The notes: generated by a model not told the origin, from the sequence alone. Positions 35,496-43,340 are shown, numbered from the stretch's first letter. The stretch: DNA of 64,000 nt from Alphaproteobacteria bacterium (GCA_028279245.1 JANQOE010000062.1:17700-81699), one strand, 5' to 3'. Numbers and translations are program-made.

Positions 35496-36425
35496 GTGAG
35501 CCATTTTTTGGTGACCGGTGGCTGCGGCTTTGTCGGATCCCACTTGACCGATCGGCTATTGGCCGATGGACATCAGGTGCGAATTCTGGACGACCTGTCC
35601 ACCGGCAAAGAGGCCAACAAGCCCGCCGCAGCGGAACTGCTGGTCGGTGACGTCGCCGATGCCGCTGCGACGACCGCCGCGATGGACAGCGTCGACGGCT
35701 GCTTCCATCTGGCCGCAGTCGCATCTGTGACTCGATCCAATGAGGAATGGGCGGCCACGCACCGCGCCAACCTGACCGGCACCATCAACGTCTTCGATGC
35801 CGCGCGGCCCACCGCGACGCCTGTGGTCTACGTGTCATCGGCTGCGGTGTACGGCGACAACCCGAACGTACCCCTCGCTGAATCGGCGACCACGGCACCA
35901 CTCTCCGCGTACGGCGCCGACAAGTTGGGCTGCGAGCTGCATGCCCGTGTGGCATTTGGCGTGCATCAGGTCCCGAACATCGGCGTCCGCCCCTTCAACA
36001 TATACGGCCCGCGCCAAGACCCGTCGTCACCCTATTCCGGCGTCATCTCACTGTTCGCGCGGCGCCTGTTGGCCGGTGAGGCGATCACCGTCTTTGGCGA
36101 TGGCGAGCAAGTGCGGGACTTCATTTACGTCGGCGACGTCGTGAACTTACTCGTCGCGGCGATGCAAAAGCCGCCGCGCGGCGGGGACGTCTTCAACCTT
36201 TGCACCGGCCGTGCGACCTCGGTCAACGAACTTGCCCGGGTCATGGCTGTACAATGCAACACGGAACTTCAGATCGACTACCAACCGCCGAGGCTTGGCG
36301 ACATTCTCCGCTCCATCGGCGACCCGCGCTTGACCACCGAGCAACTCAGCGTTTCGGCGCAGACTGACCTGGCTGAAGGCATACGGCACACGCTTGACTG
36401 GATGCGCAGCGCCGATGCCGCCTAG
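35496..36425 (+). CDS. NAD-dependent epimerase/dehydratase (UDP-glucose 4-epimerase-like)
   Basis: A 309-residue extended short-chain dehydrogenase acting on nucleotide sugars. The NAD motif is TGGCGFVGSHL at the N-terminus, followed by LDDLSTGKEAN and DVAD; the catalytic Ser is in YVSSAAVYGDN and the Tyr-Lys pair in YGADK; GVRPFNIYGPRQDPSSPYSG and VFGDGEQVRDFIYVGDVV are typical of sugar-nucleotide epimerases. It starts at GTG with AAGGA upstream (an overlapping ATG is followed at once by a stop). It probably supplies an envelope sugar, but no glycosyltransferase is nearby. Confidence 0.87.
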   Translation: MSHFLVTGGCGFVGSHLTDRLLADGHQVRILDDLSTGKEANKPAAAELLVGDVADAAATTAAMDSVDGCFHLAAVASVTRSNEEWAATHRANLTGTINVFDAARPTATPVVYVSSAAVYGDNPNVPLAESATTAPLSAYGADKLGCELHARVAFGVHQVPNIGVRPFNIYGPRQDPSSPYSGVISLFARRLLAGEAITVFGDGEQVRDFIYVGDVVNLLVAAMQKPPRGGDVFNLCTGRATSVNELARVMAVQCNTELQIDYQPPRLGDILRSIGDPRLTTEQLSVSAQTDLAEGIRHTLDWMRSADAA

Positions 36426-36434
36426 CCGAGACAA

Positions 36435-38120
36435 CTAGCTGTCCGGTGCCGGGTCCGGTAGCTGATTCCGCAGTTGGGTTGCCACGTCGGCAGGCATGCC
36501 CAAGGTTTTGAGTGTCAGAACGGCAAGTTGCCGGCCGCACTCCAGGGTTTCGGGCACAATAGCCGCGGCGCCCGCGGCGATCAGTTCTTCCGAATGTTCG
36601 TCGTTATGCGCGCGGACATAGACCGGCAGCTTCGGCCAACTGTGCCGCACCGTCTCCAGGGCTTTCCGAGCTGATTTCGGGTCGTTCATCGTCACCACGA
36701 TGGCCGCCGCCCGGTCCGCGCCGGCACGGTCCAGCAGCGGTTTGTGCGAAGCGTCGCCGAGAAAGACGGCGGTCCCGGCGGCACGGCCGTCTCTGACGCG
36801 CCCGATGTCCTCGTCGAGTGCCACATAGGGGACATTCTGGCCATCGAGCAGCTTGGCCACCACCTCGCCGACCCTGCCGTAGCCGGCAATCACCACATGG
36901 TCGGAAAGGTCCTCGGCGGGGTTGGTGGCGAGCGCTGCATGGCCCCGCGTGTCTCGCACCATCGGGCCGAGCAGGCGGCCAAGCTGGAGCGCGAACGGCG
37001 TCAGGATCATCGATAGGCCTGCAACCGCCAGCATGAAGTTGGCGATATCCGGTGCCACCAGGCCGGCCGTCAATGCCGCACCTACGATGACAAACGCAAA
37101 CTCACCGGACGGTCCGAGCAGCAGCGCCTTCTTCAACGACAACTCGTTTCCCAGTCCGAACAGCCGGCCGGCAGCAAAGGCCAACGCGATCTTGATGCCG
37201 ACCAGTCCCAGCACCGAAGGCACGATCCAAGCCAGACTATCGGTGAGCAGCCGCACGTCGAGGTTCATGCCGACGGCGATGAAGAACAGATTGAGCAGCA
37301 ACCCGCGAAACGGCTGAATATCGGTTTCGACCTGGTGCTCGAACTCTGTCTCGGCCAGCAGAATACCTGCGAGGAAGGCACCCAGCGACAGGGACAAGCC
37401 GGCGGACTCGGTGACCCACGCAGTCGCCAACAGTGCCAGTACCACGGCCGCCATAAAGACCTCGCGGCTGTGCGTCCGGGCCAGTAGCCGAAGCAGCGGG
37501 CGCAGCACCCAGCGCCCGACGACAAAGATGACCGCCATGCCAATCGCCGCCCGCAGGAGCCCGATACCCAGCGCGACGGGCAGTGGCGACGTCTGATCGC
37601 TCAACACGACCACCGCGAACAGCACCGGAATGACCATCACATCTTGCAGCAACAAGACACCAAAGCTCGCCCGTCCCAGTCGCGAGCTGATCTCCCGGTT
37701 CTCAATCAAAAGCTGCATGACGATCGCCGTGGATGACAGGGCGAGGGCCATCCCGATAATGATCGATGCAGTCGCCGTGTTGCCCCACACCCAGGCGATC
37801 AAGCCGATCGCCAGCGCCGTCGGAAACACCTGCAGCGAGCCCAGCCCGAACACCGTTTGCCGCATGGCCCACAGCCGGCGTGGCGCCAGCTCGAGGCCGA
37901 TCGTGAACAGCATGAACATGATGCCCAACTCGGCCAGCGCGCTGACGCCCTCGGGGTCGTCGACCAGCCCAATGCCCGAGGGGCCGATCACCACACCCAA
38001 TCCCAGGAACCCCAGGATCGGGCTGACCCGCAGCCGCTGGAAGACCGGGACGACGATGACCGTCGCCACCAGGAAGGCCAGGATTTCCTGGAAGAAAGGA
38101 ATACCGGGTCCGTGATCCAC
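36435..38120 (-). CDS. CPA2 monovalent cation:proton antiporter with TrkA-N domain (KefB/C-like)
   Basis: A 561-residue membrane protein. Residues 1 to about 390 form the multi-helix antiporter core (GFLGLGVVIGPSGIGLVDDP, MFMLFTIGLELAPRRLWAM, ALSSTAIVMQLL, GRASFGVLLLQDVMVIPVLF). The C-terminus is an NAD-binding TrkA-N domain (HVVIAGYGRVGEVVAKLL, FLGDASHKPLLDRAGA) that gates K+/H+ or Na+/H+ exchange. It starts at a GTG preceded by GGGGTGAG. It is divergent from a run of universal stress genes with an FNR box between them, so it may belong to the low-oxygen response (inference). Confidence 0.9.
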   Translation of the reverse strand: MDHGPGIPFFQEILAFLVATVIVVPVFQRLRVSPILGFLGLGVVIGPSGIGLVDDPEGVSALAELGIMFMLFTIGLELAPRRLWAMRQTVFGLGSLQVFPTALAIGLIAWVWGNTATASIIIGMALALSSTAIVMQLLIENREISSRLGRASFGVLLLQDVMVIPVLFAVVVLSDQTSPLPVALGIGLLRAAIGMAVIFVVGRWVLRPLLRLLARTHSREVFMAAVVLALLATAWVTESAGLSLSLGAFLAGILLAETEFEHQVETDIQPFRGLLLNLFFIAVGMNLDVRLLTDSLAWIVPSVLGLVGIKIALAFAAGRLFGLGNELSLKKALLLGPSGEFAFVIVGAALTAGLVAPDIANFMLAVAGLSMILTPFALQLGRLLGPMVRDTRGHAALATNPAEDLSDHVVIAGYGRVGEVVAKLLDGQNVPYVALDEDIGRVRDGRAAGTAVFLGDASHKPLLDRAGADRAAAIVVTMNDPKSARKALETVRHSWPKLPVYVRAHNDEHSEELIAAGAAAIVPETLECGRQLAVLTLKTLGMPADVATQLRNQLPDPAPDS

Positions 38121-38187
38121 ACCTCACCCCAAATCGACAGCGGTTGGCTAGCTACCTAGTACCGTCCCATAGGCCCGCACGCGAGTA

Positions 38188-38201
38188 TTGACGTGCATCA
38201 A
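38188..38201. promoter_or_regulatory. FNR/FixK-type box TTGACGTGCATCAA
   Basis: Matches TTGAY-N4-RTCAA exactly. Its centre is about 55 bases upstream of the first uspA start and 75 bases from the divergent antiporter start, which suits class II activation of either. The FNR-type regulator is encoded 3 kb away. Confidence 0.75.
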
Positions 38202-38249
38202 GGTGATTCAAGCCTCCCGGCGCGAAGCTGTTGGGCATAGGAGGCGGTG

Positions 38250-38684
38250 ATGATCACCAGCATTCTGGTTCCATATGACGGCTCGCAGAGTTCAGTTCGA
38301 GCACTCGAACTGGCGGGCGATATCGCTGCGAAGTACAAGGCCTCGTTGACGGCACTACATGTCGTCACCGGGGGCAAAGTGCCCTCGAGTCTTGAACACT
38401 TCGCGGAAATCGAACACCTCGACGATGAGGATGTGCCGATGGCGCTTGGCGAACGGCTGCTTGAGGATGCAGACCGTATCGCCCGCAGGTCCGGTGCAGC
38501 CACCGTAACCACCTTGCGGTCCCAAGGTGACCCGGCATCCGAAATCCTCGGGAAGGCAGCCGACGGCATTGATTTGATTGTCATCGGTTCGCGCGGGCTG
38601 GGCGAGCTGCGAGGGCTATTGCTCGGCAGTGTCTCCCACAAAGTGACCCAGCTCGCGAAGTGCGCGTGCATCACTGTCCGGTAG
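38250..38684 (+). CDS. Universal stress protein, single UspA domain
   Basis: A 144-residue cytoplasmic UspA protein. It has the N-terminal ILVPYDGSQSS strand-loop and the C-terminal ATP-binding motif G-x2-G-x9-G-S (GSRGLGELRGLLLGSVSHKV). GGAGG precedes a GTG-ATG pair; the ATG has the better spacing. It leads a cluster of three usp genes and a small acidic-protein gene behind an FNR box. Confidence 0.9.
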   Translation: MITSILVPYDGSQSSVRALELAGDIAAKYKASLTALHVVTGGKVPSSLEHFAEIEHLDDEDVPMALGERLLEDADRIARRSGAATVTTLRSQGDPASEILGKAADGIDLIVIGSRGLGELRGLLLGSVSHKVTQLAKCACITVR

Positions 38685-38691
38685 GTCGGTC

Positions 38692-39537
38692 ATGTCGTAT
38701 CGAGATATCATCGTAGTCCTGGACGACACTGCGGCTTGCGCCGAACGCGTGAACGTGGCTCTCCGGCTTGCCGCCCAACACGAAGCGCATCTTGTCGGGC
38801 TCTTTGCCATGGAGTTCGGCTACATCCCGACTTATGCCGAGGCCCAGATCCCACAAGAGGTCTTTGAGCAACGGCAGGCGATGGCGGAGGCCGCGCGTGA
38901 GCGCGTGCGGCAGACCTTCGAAGGCCAAGGGCGCAACAGCGGCGTGACCGTCGAGTGGAGGGCCATCGAGGACGAGGTCGTCGCGACCGTCAATCTCCAC
39001 AGCCGCTATGCCGATCTGGTTGTTATTGGCCAACATGATCCAAGCAGCACCGGGGCCTACGGCACCCAGGCGGACCTTGCGGAGCATGTGGTTCTGGGGT
39101 CGGGTCGTCCGGTCCTTGCTGTGCCCTGCACCGGCACGTTCCCGGTCGTCGGCGAGCGCGTGATGGTGGCCTGGGACGCTAGCCGTGAGGCGGCGCGCGC
39201 CGTATCAGACGCGATGCCGATGCTGATCGGTGCGAAGCAAGTCTCGACCCTCTCGGTCAATCCGACCGCCGGCGAGACAGCCGGGACCCATGGCGACGTG
39301 CCAGGCGCGGACATCGCGCGTCACTTGGCACGGCATGGGATCAAGGTTGAGGCCCAGCAACTGCAAACGAGGGACGTCACACCGGCGAACATGATCCTAA
39401 GCCGAATCGCCGACGAGTCCGTGGATCTGTTGGTCATGGGCGCCTATGGACACGCCCGCATGCGGGAGTTGGTGCTAGGCGGCGTGACGCGGGAGGTCAT
39501 GCGGCAAATGACCGTTCCGGTCCTGATGTCGCACTGA
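38692..39537 (+). CDS. Universal stress protein with two UspA domains
   Basis: A 281-residue tandem UspA protein. Domain 1 (about 1-147) begins YRDIIVVLDD and lacks a good ATP motif (VIGQHDPSSTGAYG, then SGRPVLAVPC). Domain 2 (about 153-281) begins RVMVAWDASREAARA and has a complete motif, MGAYGHARMRELVLGGVTRE. It starts 8 bases after the previous gene. The one-degenerate, one-intact arrangement is common in tandem Usp proteins. Confidence 0.88.
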   Translation: MSYRDIIVVLDDTAACAERVNVALRLAAQHEAHLVGLFAMEFGYIPTYAEAQIPQEVFEQRQAMAEAARERVRQTFEGQGRNSGVTVEWRAIEDEVVATVNLHSRYADLVVIGQHDPSSTGAYGTQADLAEHVVLGSGRPVLAVPCTGTFPVVGERVMVAWDASREAARAVSDAMPMLIGAKQVSTLSVNPTAGETAGTHGDVPGADIARHLARHGIKVEAQQLQTRDVTPANMILSRIADESVDLLVMGAYGHARMRELVLGGVTREVMRQMTVPVLMSH

Positions 39538-39567
39538 GCACTCCCGCCGAGGTATGGGAAAACGATC

Positions 39568-40416
39568 ATGAGCGGCTACGTGTTGGTCCATCTGGCAGGA
39601 GTTGACGCCGATACCGACTTGATGCGCGCCGCGCTCGCGGTCGGTCGTCGACTGAATAGCCATGTTCGTGGCTTGCACATCCGGTTCGACGCCGCGGCCG
39701 TCGCCGGCATCACCGCGCCCGGCATGTCCGCGACGATGTACGAACAGATGATCGACCAGGCGAACCGTGAGTCGGAGGATCGGGCGCAGGCTGCCAGGGA
39801 AGCGTTCGAAGGTGTGACTGCCGGCGTAGCCCGTGCCCAGGCACCGGTGGATGGTCTCTCCGTCGGGTGGACGGAGGCATCCAGCGCCGGCGGCACGGCA
39901 TTGGCTGCCCACGCCCAGGGCGCGAACTCTGTCGTGCTCGCCCGTCCGCGTGACCGCCAAGACGTGCATGCCGCCCTAGCTATCGAAGCAGTACTGTTCG
40001 GGGCCGCGCGGCCCGTCATCGTGGTCCCGCCGGACGCACCGACAGAGTGGGGGCAGTGCGCCATGCTCGCCTGGAACGGCAGCGCCCAGAGCGCCCGCGC
40101 CATGTTCGATGCGCTACCGCTTCTGCGGCTTGCCGACCGGGTGATTGTGGTGGCCGCGCCGGCCGCCGGTTCGGAGGTGTCCGCCAACGACGCAGTCGGC
40201 CATCTGGCCTGGCAAGGCGTGCCGTCGACAGCCGTTACGCTGGACGGCACAGGGCCGGAGCTGTCGGCCAGGCTGTTTGCGGCCGTCGCGGACCACCATT
40301 GCGATCTTGTTGTCATGGGGGGTTATGGGCACAGCCGTATGCGGGAGTTCATCCTCGGCGGCGTGACGCGGCATGCGCTGTATGAGTCCAAAGTCCCCTT
40401 GTTGTTGAGCCACTGA
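39568..40416 (+). CDS. Universal stress protein with two UspA domains (paralogue)
   Basis: A 282-residue tandem UspA protein similar in layout to the preceding one. The first half (YVLVHLAGVDADTDLMRAAL, SNSVVLARPRD-like segment) lacks the nucleotide motif; the second half begins CAMLAWNGSAQSARAMFDAL and ends with GGYGHSRMREFILGGVTRHA. Third gene of the FNR-box cluster, 30 bases after the second; GAGG-type ribosome site upstream. Confidence 0.87.
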   Translation: MSGYVLVHLAGVDADTDLMRAALAVGRRLNSHVRGLHIRFDAAAVAGITAPGMSATMYEQMIDQANRESEDRAQAAREAFEGVTAGVARAQAPVDGLSVGWTEASSAGGTALAAHAQGANSVVLARPRDRQDVHAALAIEAVLFGAARPVIVVPPDAPTEWGQCAMLAWNGSAQSARAMFDALPLLRLADRVIVVAAPAAGSEVSANDAVGHLAWQGVPSTAVTLDGTGPELSARLFAAVADHHCDLVVMGGYGHSRMREFILGGVTRHALYESKVPLLLSH

Positions 40417-40436
40417 ACGCTGAAGGAAGCGCGACG

Positions 40437-40799
40437 ATGCTAAAGACGATTCGATTGGAACTCGCCCGTACACCGGAGAACCCGGATGGTGATCCCGAAC
40501 ACGGCTACGAATTCCGTGCCCCGCTCGGTGCGGACGCCCATATCGACGTCGATGAGTGGCATAAGCAGCGTCAGCACTGCACCGTCCGCCGCTTCGAGCC
40601 TGGCGAAGACGACGAGCATGGACATTTGCTCCACACCCAGGGCCGGCGCTGGATCTTTCACTACGATGGAGACGAAGATCCCGGCGAAGACGAAGCCGGC
40701 TATCGCTTCGACAGCCATGTGTTCAAGGCCGGCGAGTATGTTTCAATCACCGAACATGACGGCGAGACACGACCGTTTCGGGTGGTCAGTGTCCGATAG
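40437..40799 (+). CDS. Conserved small acidic protein of unknown function
   Basis: A 120-residue acidic, His-rich protein (MLKTIRLELARTPENPDGDP, EHGYEFRAPL, CTVRRFEPGEDDEHGHLLHT, WIFHYDGDEDPGEDEAGYRF, GEYVSITEHDGETRPFRVVS). No signal peptide or membrane segment. GAAGGAAG precedes the ATG, and the gene follows the third usp by 20 bases, so it is probably in the same hypoxia or stress operon. I recall similar uncharacterised proteins beside usp genes in other alphaproteobacteria, but have no function to offer. The acidic/His clusters could bind a metal (speculative). Confidence 0.75.
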   Translation: MLKTIRLELARTPENPDGDPEHGYEFRAPLGADAHIDVDEWHKQRQHCTVRRFEPGEDDEHGHLLHTQGRRWIFHYDGDEDPGEDEAGYRFDSHVFKAGEYVSITEHDGETRPFRVVSVR

Positions 40800-40808
40800 A
40801 TGGCAGGC

Positions 40809-40822
40809 TTGATGCAGATCAT
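40809..40822. promoter_or_regulatory. Imperfect FNR-type box TTGATGCAGATCAT
   Basis: Differs from TTGAT-N4-ATCAA only at the last position. It lies just past the end of the usp operon and upstream of a gap of about 190 bases before the 3' end of the fnr-type gene. The only downstream plus-strand gene candidate is a doubtful 66-codon frame. Confidence 0.4.
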
Positions 40823-40856
40823 GTGTGCTGCAACGTGCGTCTGACAACTTGGCAGG

Positions 40857-41057
40857 ATGTTCTGCAATCGAATCTACGATTTCATTTCGGGGACGGGGGT
40901 CGTACTACCGGTAAACGTCGGTCAGGAGCCCCCGATATGGGACATCGTCCGGCCCAATCAGGCCGCCCAAGACCTGCTAGCGAGGCATAGGCAGGCGCTG
41001 GCCGCGCAGTTCAGTGATAGTCGCCCGCCAGATCGTGCAAGTCCCCAAGACCAGTAA
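40857..41057 (+). CDS. Doubtful small ORF after an FNR-like box
   Basis: A 66-residue frame (MFCNRIYDFISGTGVVLPVN and onward) in the gap between the usp operon and the convergent fnr-type gene. Its start lies about 41 bases past the centre of an imperfect FNR box. The sequence GGCAGG abuts the ATG, which is too close for a normal ribosome site. The last ~45 bases are antisense to the fnr-type gene. No family is recognised. It may be noncoding. Confidence 0.25.
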   Translation: MFCNRIYDFISGTGVVLPVNVGQEPPIWDIVRPNQAAQDLLARHRQALAAQFSDSRPPDRASPQDQ

Positions 41058-41700
41058 GCTCGACCTCATGCGGCGTCTTGAGGGTGATCAGCCGCTCTTC
41101 CGTCAGTTTGGTGAAGGTACGGCTGACCGTCTCGGTCGTTAACCCGACGCAATCGGCGATATCGCTGCGTGTCATCGGCAGGTGAAGCAGGTTATCGACC
41201 ATTGTGGCGCTCTGGCGCTTGGCCAGGTTCAACAAGAAGCTGGCCACCTTCTCTTTTGCCGACTTGCGACCCAGCAGCAGGATCTGATCCTGCGCCGCGG
41301 CAAGCTCGTTCGAGGCCATGCCGAGCAGCCGTTTCTCGAGCGCCGGGAAGTCATCCAGCAAGGCCTGAAACCGGCCACGGGGGAACAGGCAGACGCGGAC
41401 GTCCGTTATGGCCTCCGCGGTGAAGGCGTAGCTATCCACATAGGCCAACCCGAGGAAATCACCCGCAAATAGGAAACCGGTGACTTGCCGCCGGCCATCC
41501 GGCAACAGCTTGGAAAGCCGGACACAACCACCGGTGACGTTGTACAGGTTCGCTGCGGTATCACCTTCGAAGAATATGGTCTCTCCGGCCTCGAAGGTCT
41601 GCGCCATGACGATGGAACTGAACCGCTCCAGTTCCTCCGGGGCCAGCGCACCACAGACAGCAGTCTCTCGAATGTTGCAGGCGACACAAGGGCTTGCCAT
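41011..41700 (-). CDS. fnr: Crp/Fnr-family regulator with [4Fe-4S] cysteines (FnrL/Anr-like)
   Basis: A 229-residue oxygen-responsive activator. Three N-terminal cysteines are spaced C5-x2-C8-x7-C16, and C104 (DVRVCLFPRGRF) matches the fourth cluster ligand of FNR. The cAMP-type beta-roll (GETIFFEGDTAANLYNVTGG) and a dimerisation helix (FPALEKRLLGMASNELAAAQ) follow. The recognition helix carries E-xx-S-R (LTTETVSRTFTKL), which reads TTGAT half-sites. It most likely controls the FNR boxes seen around it. The ATG has GGGAGGG 13 bases upstream, a long spacing; the earlier GTG would overlap that site. Confidence 0.92.
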   Translation of the reverse strand: MASPCVACNIRETAVCGALAPEELERFSSIVMAQTFEAGETIFFEGDTAANLYNVTGGCVRLSKLLPDGRRQVTGFLFAGDFLGLAYVDSYAFTAEAITDVRVCLFPRGRFQALLDDFPALEKRLLGMASNELAAAQDQILLLGRKSAKEKVASFLLNLAKRQSATMVDNLLHLPMTRSDIADCVGLTTETVSRTFTKLTEERLITLKTPHEVELTGLGDLHDLAGDYH

Positions 41701-41734
41701 TCGCCTGTGCGACCCTCCCACGAGTTGTTTCGCA

Positions 41735-41747
41735 GTGCATCATGCAC
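41735..41747. promoter_or_regulatory. 13-bp palindrome upstream of the fnr-type gene
   Basis: GTGCAT-C-ATGCAC is a perfect inverted repeat 35 bases upstream of the fnr-type start, in a position where an operator could act. It is not an FNR box. No protein is assigned to it. Confidence 0.3.
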
Positions 41748-41792
41748 CGCCAGCCGCCCGCCAGGCAAGCGGCGGGCCCGATTACGCGAAAG

Positions 41793-42281
41793 CTACTCCA
41801 GGCCCCCAGGTCCGCCAAGATCCTTCATGGCGTTTACCCCGGCTGCGGCATACCCGGCGACCGCCACCGGGTCGGGAAGGATCCTCAGCGGCCCCAGCGG
41901 CGCGCGCAGGTGTGAGGGGGAGAGTTCGAGGCGAATTGCCTCGCAGGAAAGCTCAGCCGCCAGCTTATCCATGGCATCCAGCAGCGACTGGGCTGTTGCG
42001 CCGTGGTTGAAGGGGTCGAACGCGACGAAATGATGCACGATCAACAGCCGCTGCGCCGGACGGCCCACCGATGTCTTGTAGACAAACAACCCTAGGATGC
42101 GCTCGTCGGGGCCGCGGGCAACCATCGCGCCGGATTTGACCGTGGCGATCGCACCTTCGGCACAGGCATTGTGAACGAAGGTCAACCATTCCTTGAGGGT
42201 GCAAGACCCGTCCACGAGGTGCAGCAGCGCGTACGCCTGATGCGCGTCTTGGGGACGGAGTGGGAGGACTCGGGTACGCAT
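41793..42281 (-). CDS. GNAT-like protein of unknown substrate
   Basis: A protein of about 162 residues (MRTRVLPLRPQDAHQAYALL, then a central VKSGAMVARGPDERILGLFV, LLIVHHFVAFDPFNHGATA and a helix AQSLLDAMDKLAAELSCEAI). Strand-helix order and the central VxxF-type strand resemble a divergent GNAT acetyltransferase, but the acetyl-CoA pyrophosphate loop is not clear. The start is uncertain: the ATG used has no ribosome site and the frame stays open another 26 codons into the FNR boxes. The first FNR box begins 37 bases upstream, so the gene may be divergently regulated with the cytochrome operon. Confidence 0.6.
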   Translation of the reverse strand: MRTRVLPLRPQDAHQAYALLHLVDGSCTLKEWLTFVHNACAEGAIATVKSGAMVARGPDERILGLFVYKTSVGRPAQRLLIVHHFVAFDPFNHGATAQSLLDAMDKLAAELSCEAIRLELSPSHLRAPLGPLRILPDPVAVAGYAAAGVNAMKDLGGPGGLE

Positions 42282-42317
42282 GACCCGGGAGGGTGGGTGG
42301 CTCCTCCTCTGTACGCG

Positions 42318-42331
42318 TTGACTTGGGTCAA
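42318..42331. promoter_or_regulatory. FNR/FixK-type box TTGACTTGGGTCAA
   Basis: Perfect palindromic TTGAC-N4-GTCAA. It is the first of two boxes with centres 22 bases apart, about two helical turns, so two regulator dimers could bind on one face of the DNA. It lies between the GNAT-like gene and the small membrane protein/cytochrome operon. Confidence 0.8.
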
Positions 42332-42339
42332 TTCGTCCG

Positions 42340-42353
42340 TTGATTTGCATCAA
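42340..42353. promoter_or_regulatory. FNR-type box TTGATTTGCATCAA
   Basis: Exact FNR consensus TTGAT-N4-ATCAA. Its centre is about 70 bases upstream of the small membrane-protein start, leaving room for class II activation and a leader of roughly 30 bases. Confidence 0.85.
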
Positions 42354-42415
42354 CGCCATAATCGTAGCCGCATCTCTACTAGCTACGGAATGGCGGTCAA
42401 TGCTCCGGAGTCAGG

Positions 42416-42526
42416 ATGTTTCACAAGCGTTTCCTCGAATGGCAGGCGGCGCACCCCACTGTCACCTGGGTCTTCTGGATTATTGTGTGGCTCGTCGTTC
42501 TGAGCATCCTCCTTTGGCCCCGATGA
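42416..42526 (+). CDS. 36-residue single-pass membrane protein coupled to a cytochrome c gene
   Basis: A short gene with GGAG 5 bases before its ATG. The product has a basic/aromatic N-terminus (MFHKRFLEWQAAHPTV) and one strong membrane helix (TWVFWIIVWLVVLSILLW). Its TGA overlaps the ATG of the following cytochrome c (ATGA), showing translational coupling; the cytochrome has no ribosome site of its own. It lies directly downstream of two FNR boxes. Size and layout resemble small accessory or assembly subunits such as CcoQ/CcoS, but I recognise no family. It could anchor the downstream cytochrome or modulate an oxidase (inference). Confidence 0.7.
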   Translation: MFHKRFLEWQAAHPTVTWVFWIIVWLVVLSILLWPR

Positions 42527-42870
42527 ACCACCTAGCCCACGTCGTCTGTTTCGGCTGTCTGGGCCTGCTATGTCTGGCCGCTTCGGCCAGCGCCGGGGGG
42601 ACAGATATCGACGGTGCGGAACTCGCCGACCGCCTGTGCGCGCGATGCCACGACACCCGCGGACCAGGACCAAGCCCCGTCGCCGAGGCCCCGCCTTTCC
42701 AAACTGTTGCCACGCGCTGGCCGCCTGATTTCCTGGCGGAGGCGCTGGCCGAGGGCATCACGGTGCGGCACGCGGAAGACACAATCATGCCGCCGATCGA
42801 ACTACACCCCGATGAGATCAGCGCCCTGATCTCATATCTTGAGGACCTCACGGCACCGGTCGTTGATTGA
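42523..42870 (+). CDS. Small periplasmic monoheme cytochrome c
   Basis: A 115-residue protein with a Sec signal peptide (CFGCLGLLCLAASASA) and a single heme site, CARCH. A Met in IMPPIELHPDEISALISYLE is the likely distal ligand. The gene is translationally coupled to the 36-residue membrane protein and precedes a usp and a hemerythrin-like gene in an FNR-box operon. It may carry electrons to the cbb3 oxidase during oxygen limitation (inference). Confidence 0.88.
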   Translation: MNHLAHVVCFGCLGLLCLAASASAGGTDIDGAELADRLCARCHDTRGPGPSPVAEAPPFQTVATRWPPDFLAEALAEGITVRHAEDTIMPPIELHPDEISALISYLEDLTAPVVD

Positions 42871-42914
42871 CTTACCGCAAGGCTCCCAGGCCACAAGTAC
42901 GCGACGATTCCAGC

Positions 42915-43340
42915 ATGATCAGCGTCATCATTGCGGCCATTGACGGGTCCGGTTTCGGCAAGAAGGCCCTGGCGGCCGCCATCGACCTGGCAGGGAAGTA
43001 TCAGGCCCAACTCGTCATCGTGACGGTCATGCCGGACGGCAAGATCCCGATGGAACTGTATGAGTACGTTCGCACCGAGAGTCTGTACGCCGGCGAGGTC
43101 ACGGAACTGCTCCTGAACCAGGCAAAGGGCATGGCTGAAAAGGCTGGCGTCTCGAACATTGAGCTCGTGGCCAGCGAAGGCGATCCGGCGGCGGCCATCC
43201 TACGCGCCGCGGAGAAGCACAAGGCCGACCTGATCGTCATGGGAGGCCGCGGACTGGGGACGATCGGCGAGTTGCTGCTTGGCAGCGTTTCGCAGAAGGT
43301 GATGCACCTCGCCACGGCGCCCTGCATGATTGTTCGGTAG
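42915..43340 (+). CDS. Universal stress protein, single UspA domain
   Basis: A 141-residue UspA protein with SVIIAAIDGSGFGKKALAAA at the N-terminus and the ATP-type motif MGGRGLGTIGELLLGSVSQK. No clear ribosome site precedes the ATG; the frame is open upstream to a TTG next to the cytochrome stop. It is the fourth usp gene within 5 kb and is co-oriented with the FNR-box operon. Confidence 0.88.
   Translation: MISVIIAAIDGSGFGKKALAAAIDLAGKYQAQLVIVTVMPDGKIPMELYEYVRTESLYAGEVTELLLNQAKGMAEKAGVSNIELVASEGDPAAAILRAAEKHKADLIVMGGRGLGTIGELLLGSVSQKVMHLATAPCMIVR

Noticed and set aside
41756..41777. GCCCGCC / GGCGGGC hairpin between the GNAT-like and fnr-type genes as a terminator
   Set aside because: Seven-bp stem with no T-run on either strand; too weak to call.
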